From NCBI GenBank assembly GCA_020029625.1, contig JAIBJP010000086.1, forward strand, positions 1 to 13,669: a DNA stretch of 13,669 bases, in the 5' to 3' direction. Of the stretch, positions 6,735 through 13,492 are shown one piece after another. The notes under the pieces were generated by a model. The model made no database searches. It had not been told where the DNA came from and saw only the letters and a list, made by a program, of their open reading frames with translations. This DNA comes from Actinomycetota bacterium. GTDB lineage: Bacteria; Actinomycetota; Thermoleophilia; Gaiellales; Gaiellaceae. The position numbers and the translations under genes were made by a program. How positions within the stretch are numbered: the first letter of the stretch is position 1; the number at the start of each line of letters is the position of its first letter.

Positions 6735-7700
6735 CTAGACCACGTGCCGCCGGCGCAGGTAGACCATCAGAAGCGCGAAGGCCACGAGCGGAATGCCGAT
6801 CCCAAGGCCGAAAAACGCCGCGGCGCTGTCAACGTGGCGGACGAGGAAGCCGAAGTTCTGCCCGAAGAACCCCGAGATGACGATCAGAGGCAGCGCGATC
6901 GTCGCGATGACCGTGAGTCGCTTTGTGTCGACGTTGAGGCGGTTCGAGATCATCGAGAGGTAGACGTCCATCGCGCTCGCGAGCAGGTCGCGATAGGTGT
7001 CGATCATCTCGCCGACCCGGGTGAGATGGTCGTAGATGTCTCGAAAGTACCGCTCGGCCTCGGGGTCCATGTCCGGCAACGGCTGCATCCCGCTGGCCAG
7101 CTGCGCGATCAGATCCCGTTCCGGAGAGACGGCTCGGCGTAGGTAAACGAGGCGTCGCCGCATGGCGAAGATCTCGTACAGCTGGTCGTCGGTCGGCCCC
7201 CTCAGCATGGCGTCCTGGAGCTCGTCGATGCGCTCGTCGAAGTCCTCGAGGGCCGGAAAGAAGCTGTCCGTAAGTTTGTCGAGAAGGCGGTAGAGGACGA
7301 CGATCGGCCGTTCGAGCTGAGCCGGGCGCTCGCTGTAATGCTTCCGCAGCAACTCGCAGGCCGGGGCGTCGTCCTGCCGGACCGTGACGAGGAACCGGTC
7401 GGAGTAGAAGCAGTGCACCTCCACGAGGCGATCCTCGTCGGGCGGCGGCGAAGCCCCGAAGAAAACGAGGAAAATGAAATTGTCGTACTCCTCGATCTTC
7501 GCCCGCTGGCCGAAGCTCTCGGAGTCCTCGAGCGCGAGCGGATGGAAGTGGAAGAGCTCTCGCAGCAGCCCGAATTCCTCCTCGCTCGGTGCGTGCAGGT
7601 CGAGCCAGAAGAACTCTCCGCTCGTCAGGCGAGCCTCGATCGCCGCGCGATCGACGCGCGGTAGCTCGTGCCCTTCGCGGTCGAGGAGGTACGCCGTCAT
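6735..7700 (-). CDS. corA: CorA-family Mg2+/divalent cation transporter
   Basis: A 321-residue membrane protein with the CorA plan: a cytoplasmic alpha/beta N-terminal domain (FFWLDLHAPSEEEF at 30-43, HPLALEDSESFGQRAKIEEY at positions 53-72, FLVTVRQ at 103-109), a long helical region, then two C-terminal membrane helices at about 262-279 and 293-314. The signature loop between the helices reads GFFGQNF, so the usual GMN selectivity triplet is GQN (280-282). Family function is Mg2+ uptake, with Co2+ or Ni2+ in some members. The ATG at 7700 overlaps the npdG stop by 4 nt (ATGA), implying translational coupling. Mg2+ is needed by CofD and CofE, but that link is speculative. Family assignment is certain; ion choice is open because of the Gln. 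Confidence 0.94.
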   Translation of the reverse strand: MTAYLLDREGHELPRVDRAAIEARLTSGEFFWLDLHAPSEEEFGLLRELFHFHPLALEDSESFGQRAKIEEYDNFIFLVFFGASPPPDEDRLVEVHCFYSDRFLVTVRQDDAPACELLRKHYSERPAQLERPIVVLYRLLDKLTDSFFPALEDFDERIDELQDAMLRGPTDDQLYEIFAMRRRLVYLRRAVSPERDLIAQLASGMQPLPDMDPEAERYFRDIYDHLTRVGEMIDTYRDLLASAMDVYLSMISNRLNVDTKRLTVIATIALPLIVISGFFGQNFGFLVRHVDSAAAFFGLGIGIPLVAFALLMVYLRRRHVV

Positions 7701-8293
7701 GGGAGTCCCGTGATTCTGACGCCGGCGTTGGCCTTGTAGCCGCGGTTCACGTTCAGGAGTACGGCAGTGATGGGCTCGACCCAGCGTGCGACCTGCAGGC
7801 GGCCGGCATCGACGGCGCGGCCCTCGACGATGCGCTCGGCGAGCTCTGCTACGACCGCCTTGGCCTCTTCGTCGTCCCCGCAGAGGAGGACATCCTCGTC
7901 CAGAGGGTCGTCCGCTCGGGCAAGCGCCTTCGCGCTGATGGTGTGGAAACCGGCGACGACGCGTGCGCCCGGCGCCGCTCGCTGAGCAAGCTCTGCGAGG
8001 GAAAGCTCACCGACGGCTGCACCGGGCTGGCCTTCCACGAACACGATCGGGCTGGCCACGCTGACGGTGATCTTGCCTTCCAGATTCTGCGCCAGCGAGC
8101 TGCACATGTCCTCGACCCCCCCGGGAGGCACGGAGAGGAAGACGAGCTCGGCCTCCTCCGCGCATTCCTGGTTGGAGACCAGATCGTCGTGAGGGGTGCG
8201 CGAGCCGAGCAAGACTTCTTCCCCGACCCGGCGCAGGCGTTCGGCGAGGCCACGGCCGAAGTCTCCGCTCCCGCCCACGATGCCGATCCTCAC
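7697..8293 (-). CDS. npdG: NADPH:coenzyme F420 oxidoreductase
   Basis: A 198-residue cytosolic enzyme of the Fno/NpdG family that transfers hydride between NADP(H) and F420(H2). The Rossmann motif GIVGGSGDFGRGLAERL (4-20) opens the protein. It is followed by LLGSR (28-32, the region that senses the 2'-phosphate of NADPH), VFLSVPPGGVEDM (51-63), HTISAKAL (117-124) and a C-terminal segment ITAVLLNVNRGYKANAGVRI (175-194). It is about 20 residues shorter than common members because the stretch between GSR and the next strand is compact. The GTG start at 8293 overlaps the cofD stop (GTGA) and has GGAGG 7 nt upstream. Together with cofD it links cofactor synthesis to use of the reduced cofactor. 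Confidence 0.93.
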   Translation of the reverse strand: MRIGIVGGSGDFGRGLAERLRRVGEEVLLGSRTPHDDLVSNQECAEEAELVFLSVPPGGVEDMCSSLAQNLEGKITVSVASPIVFVEGQPGAAVGELSLAELAQRAAPGARVVAGFHTISAKALARADDPLDEDVLLCGDDEEAKAVVAELAERIVEGRAVDAGRLQVARWVEPITAVLLNVNRGYKANAGVRITGLP

Positions 8294-9201
8294 AGGAGCG
8301 CCTCCAAGAGCTTCCGTCCCACCTCCGCGCGGCGGCCGGGGTCAACCATATCGATGTCGGCCTCGACGGCCCCCGGGGGGCCCTCGTCGCCCAGCGCGAC
8401 AACGAAGACATCGACGAGGTCGCCGTAGAGGGCCGCGACCCCCGCTGCGCTCTGCTCGTGGCCGAGCGAAGCCATCATTTCCGCGAGCGGCCCCCGAAAC
8501 GCCTTTCCCCCGACCAGGGGCGAGACGGCGGCGACGCGCTTGGCGGCCAGGGCCTCTCGGATGCCAGGGACGGCCAGGATCGGCCGGATCGAGACGAACG
8601 GATTGGAGGGAGCGATGACGACGAGCTCCGCGGCCTCGATGGCCTCGAGCACGCCCGGCGCCGGGCTTGCGGCCTCAGCGCCCTCGTAGCGAAGACCCGT
8701 GACCTCGTCCCGGTGGGCACGAGCGACGAACCACTCCTGGAAGTCGAGCTCGCCGTCTTTCGTCTGGATCTTCGTACGGAGAGGCTCGTCGGTCGCCGGC
8801 AGCAGGCGCACGCGAACGCCCAGTGCCTCAGCGAGCCTGAGGGTGACCGCTGACAGCGGGAGCCCCTCGCGCAGCCAGCTTGTGCGCACGAGGTGGAGGC
8901 CGAGATCGCGGTCGCCGAGGGTGAACCAGCTCTCCCCGCCCAGTTCGCCTGCCATTGCGAGCGCGTTGTAGGTCTCGTCGCGGACGCCCCAGCCGCGCTC
9001 CTCGTCGAGCAGGCCGGCGAGCGTGTAGAGGACGGTGTCGAGATCCGGCGAGACGTGCACGCCCAGAAGCTCGAGGTCGTCGCCGACGTTCCCGATCGCC
9101 GTGATCGCGTCTGGGCCGGCGGCGCGGGCCAGCGCGTCCACGCAGCGCGAGCCCCCGAGCCCGCCCGAGAGAACGGCGATCCGGCGCCCTTCCCTCATCA
9201 C
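8290..9201 (-). CDS. cofD: 2-phospho-L-lactate (or phosphoenolpyruvyl) transferase, F420-0 synthesis
   Basis: A 303-residue enzyme (FbiA in mycobacteria) that transfers the phospholactyl or phosphoenolpyruvyl group from its GDP-activated form onto FO. Signatures: LSGGLGGSRCVDAL (11-24), NVGDDLELLGVHVSPDLDTV (38-57), RGWGVRDET (69-77), APSNPFVSIRPILAVPGIR (197-215) and VSPLVGGKAFRGPLAEMMASL (positions 226-246). Length is typical. The coding frame opens GTG ATG (9201-9196), so the true start may be either codon; neither has a clear ribosome binding site. It is the first gene of the leftward unit and its stop overlaps npdG. The inverted-repeat element at 9213-9293 begins 11 bp upstream and could affect its expression. 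Confidence 0.96.
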   Translation of the reverse strand: MMREGRRIAVLSGGLGGSRCVDALARAAGPDAITAIGNVGDDLELLGVHVSPDLDTVLYTLAGLLDEERGWGVRDETYNALAMAGELGGESWFTLGDRDLGLHLVRTSWLREGLPLSAVTLRLAEALGVRVRLLPATDEPLRTKIQTKDGELDFQEWFVARAHRDEVTGLRYEGAEAASPAPGVLEAIEAAELVVIAPSNPFVSIRPILAVPGIREALAAKRVAAVSPLVGGKAFRGPLAEMMASLGHEQSAAGVAALYGDLVDVFVVALGDEGPPGAVEADIDMVDPGRRAEVGRKLLEALL

Positions 9202-9206
9202 ACACC

Positions 9207-9299
9207 ACTCGCTTGTGTTTCACCGGCACAAAGTGCGCCGCCGCCGACGCGCGGGGTTTTCTCCGCAGAGGCATGTCTTGGGGTGGAACACAAACTCGC
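9207..9299. repeat. Inverted-repeat element with flanking direct repeats (copy 2)
   Basis: In the 116-bp divergent region between cofD and cofC, arm 9213-9224 (TTGTGTTTCACC) and arm 9282-9293 (GGTGGAACACAA) are inverted repeats matching at 11 of 12 positions, around a 57-bp interior. Directly outside each arm lies ACTCGC (9207-9212 and 9294-9299), as expected for a target-site duplication of a small insertion of 81 bp. The left end is clearly related to that of the element at 4709-4817, while the interiors are not visibly similar. It encodes no protein. Because it occupies most of the divergent promoter region, it may supply or modulate promoter function for both F420 units. Confidence 0.7.
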
Positions 9300-9305
9300 T
9301 TTACG

Positions 9306-9311
9306 TATGCT
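9306..9311 (+). promoter_or_regulatory. Possible -10 box of a leaderless cofC transcript
   Basis: TATGCT fits the actinobacterial TANNNT -10 pattern and ends 6 nt before the GTG at 9318, so transcription could start at the start codon itself. No ribosome binding site precedes cofC, which agrees with a leaderless message. The -35 position would fall in the right arm of the repeat element and is not a good match to TTGACA. This is a weak prediction. Confidence 0.3.
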
Positions 9312-9317
9312 CACCGC

Positions 9318-9872
9318 GTGCTCGCGATCGTCCCGTTCAGGGGGCCCGAGGGAGCGAAGACGCGGCTCGCCGCGGTCCTTCCGCCGGAGGAGCGAACCCG
9401 GCTGGCCCTCGAGATGCTCGAGCGCGTGCTCGTTGCCTGCGAAGGCGCGAGCTCCATCCGGCGAACGCTACTCGTGACGCCCGATCCGAGCGCCCGGAGG
9501 AGCGGCGTCGACGTCCTGGTTGATGACGGCACCGGGCATGCCGCGGCTGTCGCGCTCGCGCTCGCCGATCCCCGTGCTCAGGACGGCGCGGTCGTGGTCA
9601 TGGCCGACTGTCCGCTCGTGGAGGCGGAATCCCTCGATGCGCTGGTGGCGGCGGCCCGGCCGCTCGCCCTCGTCCCTGCCCGGGACGGGGGCGTCAACGC
9701 GCTCGCGCTCCGCGACCCAGCGGCGTTTCGGCCGCTTTTCGGCGTTCCGGCCACGGACACGGTCGCGCGCGCCCGGGCCGCGGGGATCGAGCCTGCGATC
9801 CTGGAGGACGAGCGGCTCAGCCTCGACGTCGATCGTCCAGAGGACTACGAGCTCGCCCTGGCGCGCTTGTGA
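9318..9872 (+). CDS. cofC: Phosphoenolpyruvate/2-phospholactate guanylyltransferase
   Basis: A 184-residue CofC (FbiD) protein that joins GTP to phosphoenolpyruvate, 2-phospholactate or 3-phosphoglycerate, making the activated side-chain donor for CofD. Family marks: VPFRGPEGAKTRLA (5-18, nucleotide-binding loop), LLVTPD (51-56), VVVMADCPLV (92-101, where the family has a GDLP-type metal site), RDGGVNAL (122-129) and LSLDVDRPEDY (167-177). The usual GLN after the second strand reads GHA (GTGHAAAV). The start is set at GTG 9318 because homology begins there; the open frame continues upstream to 9213, but only through the repeat element. The stop overlaps fbiC by 4 nt (GTGA). Which C3 acid is used cannot be told from sequence. 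Confidence 0.92.
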   Translation: MLAIVPFRGPEGAKTRLAAVLPPEERTRLALEMLERVLVACEGASSIRRTLLVTPDPSARRSGVDVLVDDGTGHAAAVALALADPRAQDGAVVVMADCPLVEAESLDALVAAARPLALVPARDGGVNALALRDPAAFRPLFGVPATDTVARARAAGIEPAILEDERLSLDVDRPEDYELALARL

Positions 9873-12148
9873 CGAAGCTCGTCACGTACTCGCCGAAGGT
9901 CTTCATCCCGCTGACCAAGCTCTGCCGGGATGTCTGCCACTACTGCACGTTCGCCCAACCGCCACGCCGAGGCGAGCGCGCCTACATGAGCGGGGACGAG
10001 GTCCTCTCGGTGGCCCGGGCAGGCGCGGAGGCGGGCTGCCACGAGGCTCTCTTCACGCTCGGGGACAAGCCGGAGCTCCGCTACCGGGCGGCCCGGGAAG
10101 AGCTTGCCGAGCTGGGCTGCGAGACCACCCTCGAGTACCTCGCCCGCATGTGCGAGCTCGTTCTAGCCGAGACCGGGCTCCTCCCCCATGTCAACCCCGG
10201 GGTGCTGACGCGCGCCGACCTGGAGCTCCTGAGGCCCGTCTCCGCCTCCATGGGACTGATGCTGGAGACGACCTCGGAGCGCCTCTCGGCGAAAGGCGGC
10301 CCGCACTACGGCTCCCCGGACAAGCTGCCCGCGCGGCGACTGGAAACGATCCGGCTCGCGGGCGAGCTGGCGATCCCTTTCACCACGGGGATCCTCATCG
10401 GGATCGGCGAGACGCGGGGGGAGCGCGTGGAAGCGCTGGCGGCCATTCGGGACTTGCACTCGCGCTACGGCCACATTCAGGAGGTGATCATCCAGAACTT
10501 CAGGGCGAAGCCCGGGACGAAGATGGCCTCTGCCCCCGAGCCGTCGCTCGAGGAGCACGTGTGGACGATCGGGGCCGCCCGCGAGGTGCTCGGCCCGGAG
10601 ATGAAGGTGCAGGCGCCGCCGAACCTCGCCTACGACGACTTCCCGAAACTGCTGGACGCGGGCATCGACGACTGGGGTGGCGTCTCCCCCGTGACGATCG
10701 ACCACGTCAACCCTGAGGCTCCGTGGCCCGAGATCATGCGCCTGCGGGCGGCGACCGAGGCCGCCGGCTCAGAGCTCGCGGCCAGGCTCCCGATCTACCC
10801 CGAGTACGTCGCGGACCTCGAGCGCTGGGCCGACCCGCGTGTCGCGCAGGAGATTCGCAAGCACGCCGACGCCGACAGCCTCGCCAGGGATGACCGTTGG
10901 GCGGCCGGCAGTACTGCGGCGCTACCGCCTCTTCCCAGCCGCGCAGCTCCCATGCCGCTCGACGGCCGTGAGCTGGACGAGGACGAGATCACGCGGCTCT
11001 TCGAGGCGCGCGGCCGCGACCTGGCGGCGGTGGTCGCAGCCGCCGACGGCTTGCGCAGCGAGGTCTCGGGCGACGTGGTCACCTACGTCGTCACCCGGAA
11101 CATCAACTACACGAACGTCTGCTATTTCCGCTGCGGCTTCTGCGCCTTCTCCAAAGGGAAGCTGGCGGCGAACTTGCGCGGTGCTCCGTACGTCGTCCCG
11201 CTCGAGGAGATCGTGCGCCGCTGCCACGAGGCCTGGGACCGGGGCGCCGTCGAAGTCTGCCTCCAGGGCGGGATCCATCCCAGCTTCACCGGCGAGTACT
11301 ACCTCGACGTCCTGCGGGCGATCAAGCGCGAGCTCCCGGACCTGCACGTCCACGCGTTCTCGGCCCTGGAAGTCTGGCAGGGAGCAGCGACCCTCGGACT
11401 TCCACTGGACCACTACCTCTCCCTGCTCAAGGCGGAAGGGCTGGCTTCGCTACCGGGCACGGCCGCCGAGATCCTCGACGACGACGTGCGGCGGGTCATC
11501 TGCCCGGACAAGGTCACGACGGACCAGTGGCTCGAGGTCCACGACGCGGCTCACCGCGCCGGCCTGCGCTCGACGACGACGGTCATGTTCGGCTCGGTCG
11601 AAGGGCCGCAGAGCTGGGCGCGCCACCTCGTTCACCTACGGGAGCAACAGCGGCGGTCGGGAGGCTTCACCGAGTTCGTGCCGCTTCCCTTCGTGCACAT
11701 GGAGGCGCCCATCTACCTCAAGGGGCTCGCGCGGCCCGGCCCGACCTTCCGTGAGGCCCTGCTCATGCACGCCGTCGCCCGGCTCGCGCTGCACCCGCAC
11801 ATCACGAACATCCAGGCGTCCTGGGTGAAGCTCGGGATCGACGGTGCCCAGGCCGTGTTGCGCGCAGGTGCGAACGATCTCGGGGGGACGCTCATGAACG
11901 AGTCGATCTCGCGCGCTGCGGGCGCAAGTCATGGACAGGAGATGCCGCCGGAGCGAATGGAGAAGGCGATCCGGGCACTCGGGCGTGAGCCGCGCCAGCG
12001 CACGACGCTCTACGGGACCCCGCACCCGGAGCGAAGCCGCCGCTCCTACGGCGCACCACCCCTGGTGGAGCCTTTGAACCCCCATGTGAGCGACGCGGGC
12101 CTTCGGCGCCCGAAACGTCTCGTCCGCCCGGGCCTCGCCGTTCGGTGA
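9869..12148 (+). CDS. fbiC: FO synthase, fused CofG-CofH radical SAM enzyme
   Basis: A 759-residue bifunctional enzyme making the deazaflavin FO from tyrosine and 5-amino-6-ribitylaminouracil with two radical SAM centres. The CofG half (about 1-340) has CRDVCHYC (C19, C23, C26), then GILIGIGETRGER and EVIIQNFRAKPGTKM. The CofH half (about 365-715) has CYFRCGFC (C418, C422, C425), CLQGGIHPSFTGEYYLD (464-480), FSALEVW and TTTVMFGSVEG (569-579). Both CX3CX2C clusters are intact. Fusion is typical of Actinomycetota; archaea and cyanobacteria have separate proteins. After TTLYG, where homologues usually end, about 44 extra residues follow, rich in Pro and Arg. The start GTG overlaps cofC; the stop overlaps the lipoprotein gene. 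Confidence 0.97.
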   Translation: MTKLVTYSPKVFIPLTKLCRDVCHYCTFAQPPRRGERAYMSGDEVLSVARAGAEAGCHEALFTLGDKPELRYRAAREELAELGCETTLEYLARMCELVLAETGLLPHVNPGVLTRADLELLRPVSASMGLMLETTSERLSAKGGPHYGSPDKLPARRLETIRLAGELAIPFTTGILIGIGETRGERVEALAAIRDLHSRYGHIQEVIIQNFRAKPGTKMASAPEPSLEEHVWTIGAAREVLGPEMKVQAPPNLAYDDFPKLLDAGIDDWGGVSPVTIDHVNPEAPWPEIMRLRAATEAAGSELAARLPIYPEYVADLERWADPRVAQEIRKHADADSLARDDRWAAGSTAALPPLPSRAAPMPLDGRELDEDEITRLFEARGRDLAAVVAAADGLRSEVSGDVVTYVVTRNINYTNVCYFRCGFCAFSKGKLAANLRGAPYVVPLEEIVRRCHEAWDRGAVEVCLQGGIHPSFTGEYYLDVLRAIKRELPDLHVHAFSALEVWQGAATLGLPLDHYLSLLKAEGLASLPGTAAEILDDDVRRVICPDKVTTDQWLEVHDAAHRAGLRSTTTVMFGSVEGPQSWARHLVHLREQQRRSGGFTEFVPLPFVHMEAPIYLKGLARPGPTFREALLMHAVARLALHPHITNIQASWVKLGIDGAQAVLRAGANDLGGTLMNESISRAAGASHGQEMPPERMEKAIRALGREPRQRTTLYGTPHPERSRRSYGAPPLVEPLNPHVSDAGLRRPKRLVRPGLAVR

Positions 12149-13110
12149 GGCGGCTCGTCGGGGTCGCGATCGCGCTCGCGCTCCTCGTCTCAGCTTGCGG
12201 AGGGACGAAATCCGCCGCCGACCCGCCTCCGATTACCACCAGGACGGAACCGGCCACCGAAGACCAGTGGTTGGGCCACTACGCGCTCTGGGTCACCGAT
12301 CTGCGCGTCGCTCTCCTCCATCAAGACCGCGACTCGCTCGTACGCTGTGCAGAGACGCTCGCCGAGAAGCTCGGCGATGCCCCCGCTCAGGTCCGGAAGG
12401 CCAGGCGCATCCTCGAGCGCGCCTGCCAGCGCTTCGCGGCCGGAGCGAGGATGCAAGACGAGAATCGTGCCTTCCGGGAGTGGTCGCAGGGCGCCGTCCT
12501 CATTCGTGACGCAAACGGCCGCCTCTCACACCCTCAGGCGATGGAGCGACTGCCTCTCCCCGTCGGGACCGGCCTGCGGCAGGAGAGCCACATCGAGCCG
12601 CTCTTCACCCGCGTCGCCAACGACCTCGCGGCGCCCGCCAGCGAGGTTCGCTGCTGGTCCCGGGCGGATTGGCCGAAGCTCCAGCAGGAGACCTTCGGCC
12701 GGACCCTGAACCTCGCCGGATTCGCGTCGCCACAGTACAAGCGCGCCAACCTCGCGTGGGACATCTGCGACAGCCTGGGCACGATCGCGTACACGGATCG
12801 CAGGCCGACCGGGTCCGAACAGCTCGAGCTCGCCTTCGCCGTCACCACGCTGATGCACGAAGCCGGCCACCTGAACGAGAGCGGCGACTTCTTCGGCGCC
12901 GGGCAGAACGAGCCGCTGGCGGAGTGCTGGGGCATGCAGCACATTCGCCAGGCGGCGCGCCGGCTCGGGGCCGTGGGGGCCTACGCCGACGAGCTCGCCG
13001 AGCGCTACTGGACCGAGGTCTACCCCTCGAGGCCGGCCGACTACCGGACCGAGAAGTGCCGCGACGGCGGCGCCTACGACGTCCGTAAGGAGAGCCCTAT
13101 CTGGCCTTAG
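12145..13110 (+). CDS. Predicted lipoprotein with HExxH zinc-protease-like motif
   Basis: A 321-residue protein beginning with a signal peptide, MRRLVGVAIALALLVSAC, whose lipobox LVSAC places Cys18 as the lipid anchor. The mature protein would face the outside of the membrane. Near the C-terminus LMHEAGH (236-242) has the HExxH zinc-binding pattern. It is followed 14 residues later by NEPLAECWG, offering E256 or E260 as a third ligand. Six further cysteines (68, 94, 170, 208, 261, 305) could form disulfides, fitting an exported protein. I do not recognise a named family. The GTG start overlaps the fbiC stop (GTGA), so it is translated with the F420 genes, yet its role there is unknown. It converges on the next gene with 7 bp between stops. 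Confidence 0.8.
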   Translation: MRRLVGVAIALALLVSACGGTKSAADPPPITTRTEPATEDQWLGHYALWVTDLRVALLHQDRDSLVRCAETLAEKLGDAPAQVRKARRILERACQRFAAGARMQDENRAFREWSQGAVLIRDANGRLSHPQAMERLPLPVGTGLRQESHIEPLFTRVANDLAAPASEVRCWSRADWPKLQQETFGRTLNLAGFASPQYKRANLAWDICDSLGTIAYTDRRPTGSEQLELAFAVTTLMHEAGHLNESGDFFGAGQNEPLAECWGMQHIRQAARRLGAVGAYADELAERYWTEVYPSRPADYRTEKCRDGGAYDVRKESPIWP

Positions 13111-13117
13111 CCCTAGC

Positions 13118-13288
13118 TCAGTACCAGCGCCCCCTGGCGAATCCGCCGAAGGCGAGCAGGCCGACGAGGATGAGGATGATCCCGAGGATCGTGCTCCAGA
13201 TGAGCAGGACGAGGATCCCGACGATGACGATGATTCCTCCGAGCGTGATGCCGGCTCCTGGGCCGTAGCGCCGCTCCGGTGTAGCCAC
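13118..13288 (-). CDS. Small membrane protein of unknown function
   Basis: A 56-residue protein with two closely spaced hydrophobic segments, about residues 15-33 (GITLGGIIVIVGILVLLIW region) and 35-49 (ILGIILILVGLLAFG), ending in GFARGRWY. It looks like the very short DUF6131-type membrane proteins often seen in actinobacteria; that comparison is from pattern only. The frame is open upstream to 13375, but the GTG at 13288 is chosen because GGGAGGGG precedes it at 6-nt spacing and the upstream codons give a composition unlike a membrane protein. It converges with the lipoprotein gene. No function can be proposed. Confidence 0.7.
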   Translation of the reverse strand: MATPERRYGPGAGITLGGIIVIVGILVLLIWSTILGIILILVGLLAFGGFARGRWY

Positions 13289-13305
13289 TTCCCCTCCCTT
13301 CCCCG
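13281..13305 (-). promoter_or_regulatory. Ribosome binding site fixing the start of the small membrane protein
   Basis: On the minus strand the purine run GGGAGGGGAA directly precedes GTG GCT ACA. This supports the short 56-residue form over the longer open frame that begins at 13375. Confidence 0.6.
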
Positions 13306-13492
13306 GGGCCTGCCCGGGTTCGACTTTGCCGATGGCCCTGCTACCCGAAGCAGGTGCAGCGCAATCTTTACGCACCTGTCGGAGTGCATGTGGACCTAGC
13401 CCTGGACGAGCGCCGACGGCTCAGCCGGCCGCTGCCGCGCCGACTGGGCTAAGGAGCTCGCTCCACGATGAGAGCTGTGCCGCCGGACGACG

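Noticed and set aside
9285..9306. ECF-sigma promoter (GGAACA ... CGT) before cofC
   Set aside because: The spacing between the two boxes is about 14 nt, shorter than usual, and the GGAACA belongs to the repeat arm. The same arm in the other copy has no gene behind it.
9213..9317. N-terminal extension of CofC to a TTG at 9213
   Set aside because: The extension is exactly the inverted-repeat element, has no CofC homology, and the GTG at 9318 aligns with the usual CofC N-terminus.
13289..13375. Longer 85-residue form of the small membrane protein
   Set aside because: The GTG at 13288 has a good ribosome binding site, while the extra 29 residues are Pro/Gly-rich and not membrane-like.
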